Below are positions 55,151 to 64,000 of a DNA stretch of 64,000 nucleotides, piece after piece. A program made the translations under genes and the position numbers. The notes under the pieces were generated by a model. That model saw only the letters and a list, made by a program, of their open reading frames with translations, did no database searches and was not told the origin of the DNA. Positions within the stretch are counted from its first letter, which is position 1. Every line of letters starts with the position of its first letter. The DNA is from Spirometra erinaceieuropaei (Eukaryota; Platyhelminthes; Cestoda; Diphyllobothriidea; Diphyllobothriidae). The stretch covers positions 722,353 through 786,352 of the forward strand of contig CACRXP010000015.1 of NCBI GenBank assembly GCA_902702965.1. The letters are read 5' to 3'.

Positions 55151-55935
55151 CTTTGTCGGCTTCACTCGGTTGTCATTGACCGTGTCGTTGGGCGGTGCAG
55201 TGCCCTGAAGCTCAGATCTCCATCGATCGATGCGCGTCGAGCGCTTCATCCGCGGGTGTTGACGAATATTCAGTCTTCGGGCTTTCTGCATGCAGCCGTC
55301 CAGATGCAAGAGCGAGGCGTCGTTGATGGCCTTCTCCCGCAGGCCTAATTGCTCATTTACATCTGGAAGTTGAGTCAACTCTGCCGTCGCCTGCAACAAT
55401 TTTTCCGCCGCTAGCCGGAGTAGGGGACAGCACTTTATGAAAGCGGTCGCAGAACTGCTCTCTGATCCTTGGGATGCAGACAGAAACTACACTCTTGTGG
55501 GCAAGCGGATGTGGGCGATTCGAGAGCAAATCGGTTTCTTACTCCTTGGGCATTTTGCTCGCCTCCTGGCGCAACGCAAATGCGATACCATGTCCGCTCG
55601 AGCCGTTGCATGCACCACTGTGATAGAGTTTGTAAATTTTCGGCCCTGACACTTTGATTGTTCCTTTGTTGGAACTCAAGTAATCAAACTTCCGGCAGCC
55701 CGACAGTGTCCATGGCGTAGGTAGGGAGAGTGCCGATCGTCAGGGTATATGTGCATGGGTCATAGTGGATGCTCACTTCTCTCCCTATTTCTGACGAGGG
55801 ATCTCAGTTAGCATACGTGACATCAGGTCTATTGGCAGGAGCCCAAACCGGTTAATTCGCGTGGACTTCGTAACGTGTTTCGCATATAATATGTCACGCA
55901 TGCTCATCGAGTTTCGTGGGAAGGGGCGGGATCTT
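55151..55935. other. no recognised gene
   Basis: Frames 55399-55028 (minus) and 55437-55649 (plus) partly overlap R1 and have no known motif. Confidence 0.3.
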
Positions 55936-55939
55936 TTGT

Positions 55940-56060
55940 CGTAAGGCAATGACAGGTCGACCGTCATGCCTGAATATGTCCACCGTCTGCTCCCCAGCAG
56001 AGTGAGAGCAGGAACAGTGACTTGGGCTACGGCATTGGCAGCTGCAGTCGGGCTTCGCGG
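55940..56060 (-). repeat. R1 dispersed repeat fragment
   Basis: The complement shows GCCCAAGTCACTGTTCCTGC, TCACTCTGCTGGGGAGCAGA and CGGTGGACATATTC, the downstream half of R1. Confidence 0.6.
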
Positions 56061-56283
56061 ACCTATCCAATGCGCACAGAAGAACTTCATACAGGTCCCA
56101 CAGTTGCCATGGTTTAGAGCCACCAAGCCAGCTACCCGCATATAATTACCTCCCGCGGGGTACCCACCTTCTCCCTGTCGCTGACTGGAATTTTGGTGTT
56201 TCACTCTTCCCCCTTCCCAAACCCGAGCTACAGCATAATTGTCTGCTTGCCCGTATCTTTTAATTCATTACTTCAACAGTACA

Positions 56284-56323
56284 GGCCTGAGGAGAATTTA
56301 TCGAAAGCAGACGTATGCTCGCC
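56284..56323 (+). ncRNA. type I hammerhead ribozyme
   Basis: Forty nucleotides meet every core rule. Helix I is GGC/GCC (56284-56286 with 56321-56323). The core CUGAGGA is at 56287-56293. Helix II is GA(AUUUA)UC at 56294-56302 and GAAA is at 56303-56306. Helix III is AGCA/UGCU around GACGUA, including the required A15.1-U16.1 pair. C17 at 56320 is immediately 5' of helix I, the expected cleavage site. Helices I and II are short, as in Penelope-associated hammerheads. The motif matches the terminal segment of the Penelope fragment at 21750-21710, but no Penelope frame is adjacent, so this is a solo terminal-repeat remnant (about 56260-56345). Confidence 0.75.
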
Positions 56324-56345
56324 AAATTGCCTTTTGAAAATTTTA

Positions 56346-56990
56346 TACACCAAAAAATTGGGGGGGGGGGGGAGGCGACAGGGGTCCCAATTGCCCAGAG
56401 TGAACGGGCAGCTGGGGACACCACCACATCCCAACCTTGGTGTGCATTCCCGACAACTTCTGCCTGACTCTCATCTAGCCCCTGTGTTGGACCAGCGCAT
56501 AGTAAGGCAATAATGCGTTATTGAATGGCGGGTAAAATTTGCATTAGCATAACTGCCCTATAACTTGTGAACTTTTGGGCAAACAACTTCCCTCATCGTT
56601 TTAAATTACAAGTTCGTTCAATGGGTTTCGTTTTCCTGGGTTTAGATCAATAGCATTCTTACGAGACCGGCGGCTCGGTGGAGAAAAATACTTGTGATGA
56701 TTTAAAGTAAATTTGTTGGATTTTACGATGGCATAAAAACAGCTCTGAATTTCACCCCGACGAACGCCCTTCCAACTATCGACCGATTCAGTAGACGGAT
56801 TCAGACGTTCGATGCAAAATCGTTTCTCAGAAATTAATGTGCGGACTTGGGGTTAATCGTTCGCGGTAAACTTTCAGACGCAGTCCGAAGGTTGGTATTT
56901 ATCGTTGGACTGAAATCCACCAGCCACACCAGAATAAGCGCATAATTTGAACAGGCCGCCAACAAGCAGTCAGTAGTATATACGTGCTGC
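56346..56990. other. no recognised gene; G-run
   Basis: A run of about 14 G near 56360-56373. Nothing else was recognised. Confidence 0.35.
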
Positions 56991-56994
56991 GTGA

Positions 56995-57090
56995 TTCACC
57001 ATACTGATATTAGGGGTGCTAGCTAAAATCCCGGACACGTGTATAGCCCATTTTGGGCTCCCGCATGAAACAGCTGTAAGGGGTCGAGTC
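56995..57090 (-). repeat. R2 dispersed repeat, diverged copy
   Basis: CACCATACTGATATTAGGGG, TGCTAGCTAAAATCCCGGAC and ACGTGTA resembles CCATACT..TACCAGCTAAAAGCCCAGACACG at 12871-12915. Confidence 0.5.
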
Positions 57091-57690
57091 CATCTACGGC
57101 TCCCCCAGCGTTCCCCATTTCCTTTCTCATAAATGCCGCAGTTCTGTTTAAGCAGGCGAGACATTTTCGCGGCCAATGGGTTGGGGGCAAACCATGCAGA
57201 ATTTAATGGCACCACAATTTCCCCTGGTCTCTCCTTCAACTGCGACCACCAAGGCGTGCCTGTACGTCTAAACAAACTAGCTCTCTGCTCATCTCACTGG
57301 ATTATCCCAGGCCGTCTTCCAACTTGCATTTCAAATGCATGATAAACGTACGACGACTACAGCGGTTGCACACGAGGTTACGGACTGCCCTGGATTCTGC
57401 ATGTTTTTCCGCCGTCGCCTTGTGCGTACACATTTCTTTTAATTCGGCACTTCCGTGTCGGTGCGTGAGGATTCCTCCCAACTCTCGTAGGGATTTCCTT
57501 CTTGTCTAACAGTTCTTCTGAAAGCTTGTCGAATCACGCTCCTTATACAGGTTTTTGTCCGTATCTCGAATACGGCCCAACACCACCACACCCATAATCG
57601 TCAAGACGAATGCTGCGGTTTTGGACTGACCAAACAAAAATAATGTTTCAGGCTCTCTGGGTTACAGCAAGGGGAATAGAAAGCACTTTT
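57091..57690. other. no recognised gene
   Basis: Overlapping frames on both strands (56970-57275 minus, 57133-57342 plus) without motifs. Confidence 0.3.
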
Positions 57691-57710
57691 TCAACTGTGA
57701 AAAACGCGGT

Positions 57711-57790
57711 GCCTCGGTGGGATTTGAACCCACGACAGCAAGGGGCGGTTTTAGTACAGCCAACGCTCTAACCATCTGAACTACGCGGCC
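57711..57790 (-). pseudogene. class II tRNA-like sequence, copy 1
   Basis: The minus strand begins GGCCGCG, has a D-arm GTTCAGATGGTTAGAGC, a longer variable region (CCGCCCCTTGCTGT) and a T-arm GTGGGTTCAAATCCCACC, ending CGAGGC. The acceptor has a G-A mismatch and the anticodon stem does not pair well (GGCUGUACUAAAACC). It looks like a decayed Ser/Leu-type tRNA; the anticodon cannot be assigned. A conserved 5' flank (to about 57960) and a 3' trailer with a T-run are shared with copy 2. Confidence 0.6.
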
Positions 57791-57960
57791 CCACCCGACG
57801 ATGCGAGTTTAATCACATTTGGGTCAAGTTTACCCTTCCAACCTACTACAACGTCTGGAATCCACCAAATACAGTAAGCTGACTGCCCAAGCAGGATTTC
57901 CCAAGTAATACATCTGGAATCCACCAGGCTCACTTCAAAGTGAATTATTTGAAGTCTGCC
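57791..57960 (-). repeat. conserved flank of tRNA-like unit, copy 1
   Basis: It contains two diverged copies of a GGTGGATTCCAGA unit (57851 and 57909 regions) and CTGACTGCCCAAGCAGGATT. The same arrangement occurs at 59481-59640, so tRNA-like body plus flank form a repeated unit of about 250 bp. Confidence 0.7.
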
Positions 57961-59340
57961 AAAACACCCCTGAAAGAGCACTTTGTTTTAAGTACTTGGT
58001 CGTATCTGTAAGAAGTGTCTCTCCTCCCTAAAATCTCCCTTTTAAAGACAACTTATCTGGAAGCACTTGAGATTCCCTCCACTCGGGTTTCAATATTTGG
58101 TAACTTGGACGCAATTTTATACCAGTAACATTGAAGTCGACTTCAATAAAAATCAAGTCTGTGACTTTGGCGAGTCTGTAGTTTTGGTTTTTTTCGGGTC
58201 AGCCATAGGATATCCGTTATTCCGTAGAAAAGTTTTCAATCTTAAGTTATTACAGTCACCTTCAGTTCAGAATCCAGCCTAACTGGCTCTCCCTTTTGAA
58301 TCATGCTCAATTTAAGACCGCCGTAGTGTAATAGTTGATGAGACCTTTACAACATCCGTGAGACTTATGCCGTGGCAATTTTCGGACTTTGCCTAAACAA
58401 ACTGAACCGAGTCTGAATAACCACTGAAGACCTCATTTCCCCTTCTTGTTTAATCACCTCATTTATCAGTGGGTCTGGAAGTTTCGGTGTAGTTGTGAAC
58501 TTGTTCGGGTGCTCACTTGAGCACTCTTAGTATTACATCGGGGAATTCTTTGGAAGAGAGGTCTCGCGACAGTGCCTCAGCCGAAGAAAAACGATAGATC
58601 GCTTCGGAGGGGAATTAGGGTGACGGTTTGATCATCACATTTGAGAAGCGTTCAGCTCTGGCCCCGTTTTCAGGAGTGAATTCACCATTATCATCGAAAA
58701 CAGGGTCGTTCAAGCATGAAACCTACCACTGATTTGACAATTAGTTTAGTGGACCTCACGACTGTCGTCAATGTTTGGAGCCTGCTCCATGGAGGCCACC
58801 ACTTTCCCCCTTGTTTCTTATGGTCCTCCGGGGTCGACTTGTTCGCACTTTATGGCGTTTATGTGAAAAGCATTACGGAGTTAAGATCGACCTGGTAATG
58901 CAGGCAGACATGAGGAATCTTGAGCTGATGCAGTCTGTGCGCACTGGCGGGTTAAGCCGGTTATTATTTTTTTGTTTACCCACGGATTCAGGACTTTCGG
59001 TGTGAACATTTGCTCGTGCCTTCAACATGGTGAGATTTAATGTTTGTTTTGCAGTCCTACCCCCTGCTGTGATGCTCCGATGTCGCGGTTTTACAACAGC
59101 AAGGCGTCTTTTTGGGTCGCAGACGGGAGACGAGTATTTAGGTGTGTTCTGTCTGGATCATGCATCTTGATCTGCTGTCATGCAAGTGTCTGCCGCGATG
59201 CTAAGGGGGGGGGGGGGCACGCGTTGTTAGAAGGCAGTCGGTTTTGGTCGGCAGATTTCAGCAGTCCCTCACTATGGTTTTCTTGCGAACTGGGCTCAAC
59301 GCGGTCAATCGATAGCTGTTTGATGAGTCGCATCATTCAT
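57961..59340. other. no recognised gene
   Basis: Short frames only (58067-58282, 58716-58898, 59044-59346). A G-run lies near 59206-59217. Confidence 0.35.
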
Positions 59341-59400
59341 ACATAGATGTTTTGGCAGATTTCGAATAATTCATATTGACCCAACTGTGAAAAACTCGGT

Positions 59401-59480
59401 GCCTCGGTGGGATTCGAACCCACGCAGTAAGGGGAAGGCTTTAGTACAGCCAACGCTCTAACCACCTGAGCTACGAGGCC
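59401..59480 (-). tRNA. class II tRNA-like sequence, copy 2
   Basis: The minus strand has acceptor GCCTCG/CGAGGC paired perfectly, D-arm GCTC-AGGTGGTTA-GAGC and T-arm GTGGG-TTCGAAT-CCCAC. A 13-14 base variable region is typical of Ser/Leu tRNAs. The anticodon hairpin may be GGCU-GUACUAA-AGCC, which would give anticodon ACU, but two bases separate it from the D-arm. A TTTTT terminator follows 6 bases after the 3' end. It could be a functional Pol III gene or a tRNA-derived repeat; multiple copies with long shared flanks favour the latter. Confidence 0.5.
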
Positions 59481-59640
59481 CCGCCGGACGACTCGAGTTT
59501 TATCACATTTGGGTCAAGTTACCCGCCCAACCTACTGCAACGTCTGGAATCCACCAAATCTGATACAGTAAGTTGACTGCCCAAGCAGGATTTCCTAAGA
59601 AATTCACCTAGAATCCACCAGATGACTACCAGGCTTACGT
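59481..59640 (-). repeat. conserved flank of tRNA-like unit, copy 2
   Basis: Same as 57791-57960: CACATTTGGGTCAAGTTACC, AACGTCTGGAATCCACCAAA, TTGACTGCCCAAGCAGGATT and a second GAATCCACCAGA. Confidence 0.7.
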
Positions 59641-59644
59641 AATT

Positions 59645-59760
59645 CATAGATGTTTTGGCAGATTTTGAGTAATTCATATTGACCCAACTGTGAAAAACTC
59701 GGTGGGTTCGAATCCCACCGAGGCACCGAGTTTTTCACAGTTGGGTCAATATGAATCGCA
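59645..59760. repeat. foldback of truncated tRNA-like unit
   Basis: ATTCATATTGACCCAACTGT then GAAAAACTCGGTG (59671-59703) is followed by GGTTCGAATCCCACC and then the exact inverted arm CACCGAGTTTTTCACAGTTG then GGTCAATATGAAT (ending 59755). The loop is the T-arm of the tRNA-like sequence. The left flank also repeats 59342-59400 (ATAGATGTTTTGGCAGATTT). Confidence 0.9.
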
Positions 59761-60114
59761 TCATTTAAGCCGACTGTTCCAGTCATCGGCAACGTCCAGT
59801 AACCAGCGTTGTGGAAGCTTCCCATACAATTATTGCATCTGAGAATAGACGGTTTCTTCACTGCTCTGGTCCGAAGCTGATGTTAAGGCAGGGATATTAG
59901 TAAAGTGTCTTCTGTCTGTCTCGCTCAGATAATTGCATCGGATACATCAAAACATGCGAGTTCATTAATTGGAAAGCGAAGATTCCGTTGCCAGCTTTTA
60001 TTCTCAACTCGACTGTCATATGACTGAATTTAAAAGTTTATGGTAGGAGGGCGCCCACCGATCGCGCTACGGAACTCACCCGTTGTGCCTTAGGAGCCCT
60101 CTCCCGAGTCCATT

Positions 60115-60305
60115 GTATATACCCGATCGCAACCGACAGGACAAGGAGCCGATGGCTGTGTTTAGGGGGCGTTGGGCTCCTAAGCAACAGGTCGCGGGGA
60201 CTGGTCCCAGGTCTTCCAAGCCTCAGAGTTAGGTATGACTGACTGACGACGGCTAATGAGCCAGAAATGGCCATTGCAGTCTCCCTTGTCTTTGTCGGTA
60301 ATGCT
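60115..60305 (+). repeat. R3 SINE-like repeat
   Basis: CCCGATCGCAACCGACAGGA opens it. A central part contains ATGACTGACTGACGACGGCT then AATGAGCC, and the end is GCAGTCTCCCTTGTCTTTGT then CGGTAATGC. Fragments sharing the end are at 15690-15815, 23318-23460, 61870-61955 and 62385-62455. Confidence 0.6.
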
Positions 60306-61865
60306 ATTCTGTTTAAAAGTTGAGTAAGCCACATGTTTCAACGGATCAACGATCCACACGTCATGTTGCTTGAGAAGGCGCTTGCCGTTCCTTTGCGTTT
60401 GCCTCTTACGAAATAACCTTATTCCATATAGTAGGCCGCATACGTCGACGAAGCATATTCTTGACCCGAAGTCCCCTTTTTTTCTTACACAGTGACTATC
60501 GGTATTACTGGCCTGTTCTCAGTGTGATTTATGCATTGCGCGGGCTGGATCGTGGCATTAGAGCCAAATGTGTTCAGAGAGGTGTGTCTCTCAGGCGTGA
60601 CATGGCTTCTTAATGTGTGTCCTTTGTGGCAAATGGCTTTGATGAGAGACCGGAGACCTCTCCACTTGGGCCCTGGTTTGTGTGCGTGTGGGTATCAGAC
60701 ACGCGCACGCCTTGATTCATCTTCGCCGGCCTCTGTGCCAACATCCGCCACCCGTAGTAGTCTACTTGGTTCTGTCTTGGATCCCTGGCTAGTGTTGATC
60801 GACAGCGTGAACTAGCCGCTACACAAGTAACCGCTGCCTCCGATGGTAATGGTGATCCCCACATGATACGGTAGACGGACCACCAGGTCATACATGGAGC
60901 AAGGACAGCTTCTTCGCTATTTTTCGTGGTTGACACACCGTTTCATTTTCACCTCTCCGTTTACGCCACTTGATGTTTCTGTCCCTTACCCCCAACGGCC
61001 GTTTCTCGATTCTTTTAGTGTTTAATTTGGGCTTCATACCCCTGACTCGACCTGAGAAGGTTAAGAATTCATTCCTAGTGTTAAAAATGTCCTGACGAAC
61101 CAAACCCCGTGTCCCTCGTCTCGTTTGGAGTCAAACTGGCAGGCTACAAGGTCAAGTCGGAGACAGCCTTCAAGTCAACCCCTGCTAGCACAAGTTGCTA
61201 TCGAAGATGGAATAATTCCATGCTAACCAACTTTTTCTTCGTTTACGGCACTGCTTTGGTGGATTGGTAGTCATTTTCATTAATTGGGAGGCCGCGTGGT
61301 GTCTTTTTTCTGTCAGATTTTGCGGAATAAACTCACCTCTATCATTTGCCCATCGTATTCTCGAGACCCTAATAACTAGACGGGCATTTATTACTTTTAG
61401 GGCCGTGATGCATACAGACTCCTTCATTCTATAGAAGTAATCTTAAAGTCACGTTGACCTATTTATTAAAGGCGTATTGCTTAAAATGCGCACTTCAACC
61501 AATTTAAAGCGTCATACGACCCTTCTCGACCAAATATCGATTGGTTTCGCTACTCAGGGAGGGGCGTTTGAGGGAAGTCAGTGTTCTTATTTGCGCAATT
61601 ATTCTCCGAGTTCCAAACCTCAATGAGTTCTTAGTTCGCGCGATACTCGTCCTGTTAAAAGTACACTCGACGCTATTATTTGTATATCGCGTTCTCGTCC
61701 TTGAAAGCTACCGGTGGTCTGATTAATGATACATGGGGGGGGGCGTTTTGTTGTCCTGAATACGGGGTGGTATTGATTGCATGGTGACCAACAATCTCAG
61801 CCAGTAGGATATAAATTCGCAGTTCAGGTAGGGTTATCGTTTGATTTAAAACTGCCTCATTATCA
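60306..61865. other. no recognised gene
   Basis: Frames of 60-108 codons on both strands without motifs; a G-run lies near 61735-61743. Nothing is called. Confidence 0.35.
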
Positions 61866-61869
61866 GCTG

Positions 61870-61955
61870 ACTCGGGTTACCATTTCGGACGCTCTCCTTG
61901 GGTTGTCGCGTCACCAGCCGCGGACGGAAATGAGTCTCTGTCTTTGTTGGCAACG
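61870..61955 (+). repeat. R3 SINE-like repeat fragment
   Basis: The end segment AATGAGTCTCTGTCTTTGTT then GGCAACGC matches the R3 end. It lies directly before the hairpin at 62000. Confidence 0.4.
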
Positions 61956-61999
61956 CATCTTCGGTGACAGAATCACGGGAAGCAGTCGTAACGAAGGAG

Positions 62000-62150
62000 A
62001 CAGGATCGCCGGAACAAGAGCTTTACCAGCTTGACGTTTCGCATTCCTGCCCGAACTCATCATCTGAAACTGCTTCTGTCTCTGACGATGAGTTCGAGCA
62101 GAAATCCGAAACGTCAGGCGAAGAAAGCTCTTGCCCCAGCTGTCGTGTCT
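62000..62150. mobile_element. Penelope terminal-segment hairpin 3
   Basis: The arms 62000-62068 and 62076-62150 are inverted: GCCGGAACAAGAGCTTTACC, AGCTTGACGTTTCGCATTCC, TGCCCGAACTCATCATCTGA pair with the complement of the right arm (CTGACGATGAGTTCGAGCAG, AAATCCGAAACGTCAGGCGA). The right arm keeps the hammerhead-like core. Confidence 0.8.
62078..62119 (+). ncRNA. hammerhead-like motif
   Basis: GUCU, CUGACGA, U, an imperfect helix II region (GAGUUC..GAAAUCC), GAAACGUC, AGGC. The layout is identical to 20616-20657. Helix I pairs; helix II has mismatches. Confidence 0.5.
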
Positions 62151-62384
62151 TTTTTCCGGTATTCATTGATGGTTGCGATGGAGTCACCTGCACGGGATCT
62201 AGGTCCTCAGACTCGAGGTCTAGGGGGAATTGTTGATTCCCATCCCACTGTCGGATCGATGCACGTCAATCTCATTTAATTGGCCGTCCCTCGATCGACG
62301 CCGGTATGACGTAGCGTCGGAATGCGAACCTTGACCGATGACTGGCTAACTTGGGTTCAAGCTCTAGGTCTGCAATACGAGACT

Positions 62385-62455
62385 TGACTGCCGTCGGCTA
62401 ATGAGCCCAAATGCGCCTGAACGATCATTCCGGCATCCCTATCTTTGTCGGTATC
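62385..62455 (+). repeat. R3 SINE-like repeat fragment
   Basis: CTTGACTGCCGTCGGCTAAT then GAGCCCAAATG and TATCTTTGTCGGTATC match the middle and end of R3 at 60240-60300. Confidence 0.5.
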
Positions 62456-62789
62456 AACTCTAGATAATACTAAAACCCTGACTTGTTTGACTTTGTAGTC
62501 GTTCCTTACTGCAATCTCTTTATTTATCCCTTCTCCCTAGACATCAGGCGACTCATGATCAGGCAATGGTTATCCCTTTGGCTGCGTCGTCTTCGTCAGC
62601 CAGCAGGATGCCGGAGCGCGTGGCCGTCCGGTTTATGCAAGTATTTTTTTAATTTCTGAGAATCTTCTCATGTTACACTTGAAAAATCAATCTGGCAAAC
62701 ACGAGTTTTCGGCAACTCATCATCATGCCAATTCACTTACATAGAAATTGAAAATATGAGAATTTCCCAGGGTTTATAAGGGACCCAAC

Positions 62790-63070
62790 AGTTCGGCCGC
62801 CGTTACCGACGATGTCCACCGTGGGCTACACCTGCTAGGTGCAGCAGGCACGGTGACTTGAGCGTGAATTAGTTTATAGTGATAGACTTGCACAGCATCT
62901 ACCTCACTCTCACATCCCCACTCTCCACCTGGACCCGATGTTAAGACAGAGTCAAGGAGACCGGAGGCGAGGGATGGCGCAGGTGGCTGGCGCGGCCGGA
63001 CCCGCACCTAGGCGTGCCACCACACCCCGTCTGATCCACAACATACACTTGACCGGGACTTTTCACCACC
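62790..63070 (-). repeat. R1 dispersed repeat, copy 3
   Basis: It is the complement of the R1 order: CCGACGATGTCCACCGTGGG, CACGGTGACTTGAGCGTGAA then TTAGTTTATAGTGATAGAC, GACAGAGTCAAGGAGACCGG and GTGCCACCACACCCC. Confidence 0.75.
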
Positions 63071-63245
63071 AACAACAACACCCCAACAGGGGTCAGAAGG
63101 ACGAGGATGATGACTGGACAGCCATGTCCACCACCTGCATACCCAGCGGGGGCGCAGGCGCATTTACCGGCAGGGGGGAACCTGGCGTCAGGGAACTGCC
63201 AGGCTGCGAGGGCCATGGCTTGCTGATACTGGCATAGCACACGCT

Positions 63246-63579
63246 CAGATTGGCAAAGTTGAGAGATCCGGGTTGATTATTTGAAGAAGGATATGGGCTC
63301 ACCGGAGCAGGTTTATTTAGATGCCGACGTTTCGAAGAGCTTGGTCGGCTCTCCAAGGCGTAAAATGCACTTAATCGACCAGAAATCTCAAGTGGTGTGT
63401 GACGAGGCAGCGAGAGGAGAGGAAAATCGATCAGCACGAGGCCGACCAACGTGACACGCCACATGAGATTTCTGGTCGATTAACTGGATTTTACGCTTTG
63501 ACAGTGGAGAGCCGACCAAGTTCTTCGAAACGTCAGCATCTAAATAAACCTGTTCCGGTGAGCCCATATTCTTCTTCAA
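63246..63579. mobile_element. Penelope-like terminal hairpin 4 with target duplication
   Basis: A 334-bp unit is flanked by identical 12-base direct repeats ATAGCACACGCT (63234-63245 and 63580-63591). Inside, 63279-63395 and about 63460-63579 are inverted arms: ATTTGAAGAAGGATATGGGC, TCACCGGAGCAGGTTTATTT and AGATGCCGACGTTTCGAAGA against their complements. Each arm has the AAACGTC and AATAAACCTG signature of the other Penelope terminal segments, and a GGAGAGC/GCUCUUC stem before GAAAC, but the CUGANGA core is lost. No coding sequence, so it was mobilised in trans. Confidence 0.88.
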
Positions 63580-63591
63580 ATAGCACACGCT

Positions 63592-64000
63592 TTCAGACCT
63601 TTTCACCCAGAAGAGCGACACATTTAGCCTCGACCGTCACCCTTCAAATTTGGATAACTAAACAGTCGTCGACTGAGAGGCACTACCCATAAAGCACACT
63701 CGGAAACACAAACATTACGCACATGCATGAGAGTGTCACAGATCGTGTGAGAAGGGACCGTGGTAGCCTGGCTCTCAGCCCACCAGTCCGCCACTCCACA
63801 CAACACACACATAAGTGGGTAGACTGCGTGGACTGAGTTGGGGCGTCAGTCGGCTGTTTTCCGAGCCATGGCGCTCGGTGCACCGTGGCAGTCAGAGACT
63901 CCGATCAAACATGCAGCAGGGGGACCGCACGGAGGGGTCGAGACGCACACTTCCCACTTGCGTGGGAGGTGGCAGTTGGGTGCTTGTGGTGGGTGATGTT
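63592..64000. other. no recognised feature
   Basis: CA-rich stretches near 63790-63812. No gene or repeat was assigned. Confidence 0.4.

Noticed and set aside
62030..62075. Hammerhead on the minus strand of hairpin 3
   Set aside because: The core is CAGAUGA in place of CUGAUGA and helix II pairs poorly.
1..64000. CRISPR arrays, bacterial operons, ribosomal RNA
   Set aside because: No regular spaced repeats, no prokaryotic gene arrangement, and no rRNA core sequence were seen.

Overview
The window is eukaryotic, from an invertebrate with intron-rich genes. It holds one recognisable protein-coding gene split into small exons, one tRNA gene, and otherwise mostly retroelement debris. There is no bacterial operon or CRISPR. 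Hammerhead-bearing Penelope-like elements, several CR1-like LINE lineages, long-arm foldback repeats and many short 3' LINE tails together suggest a flatworm, most likely a tapeworm. The taxon is an inference; no diagnostic marker was available.

The host gene is NDUFAF5, a mitochondrial complex I assembly factor. It lies on the minus strand from 26573 down to at least 17199. Six exons (209, 112, 107, 40, 198 and 145 bp) join in compatible phases into about 270 residues. The last 70-75 residues of the family were not found. Its introns carry two Penelope-like fragments, a 954-bp foldback element, a dispersed repeat with purine-rich microsatellites and a long GT run. A tRNA-Gly(CCC) gene lies at 36889-36959 on the minus strand.

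LINE layout. A damaged CR1-like element on the plus strand fills 6960-9800. An older full-length element on the minus strand runs from 34655 to 29620 (ORF1, endonuclease, reverse transcriptase, 3' tail). The ORF1-side module of that element recurs in inverted orientation at 37500-40258, where it is interrupted at 37980 by a 5'-truncated CR1-like element with an intact reverse transcriptase. A third lineage follows at 40545-42583, and a fragment of it lies at 4100-4600 on the minus strand. Detached LINE 3' ends, each with its own microsatellite tail, lie at 3290, 9962, 10096, 12979, 16001-16152 and 42584.

Penelope-like layout. Two GIY-YIG/RT fragments (20052-20513 plus; 22841-21985 minus) are each followed by a hammerhead-ribozyme-like segment. 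The same terminal segment recurs as hairpin units at 49711-49890, 52674-52833, 62000-62150 and 63246-63579, the last flanked by a 12-bp target duplication. A separate hammerhead with all three helices is at 56284-56323.

Other repeats are three copies of a roughly 0.93-kb palindromic foldback element (11711, 17432, 52945), a TIR element (14432-15333), dispersed repeats called here R1, R2 and R3, and tRNA-like repeats at 57711-59760. Two assembly gaps lie at 14133-14173 and 43191-43570.
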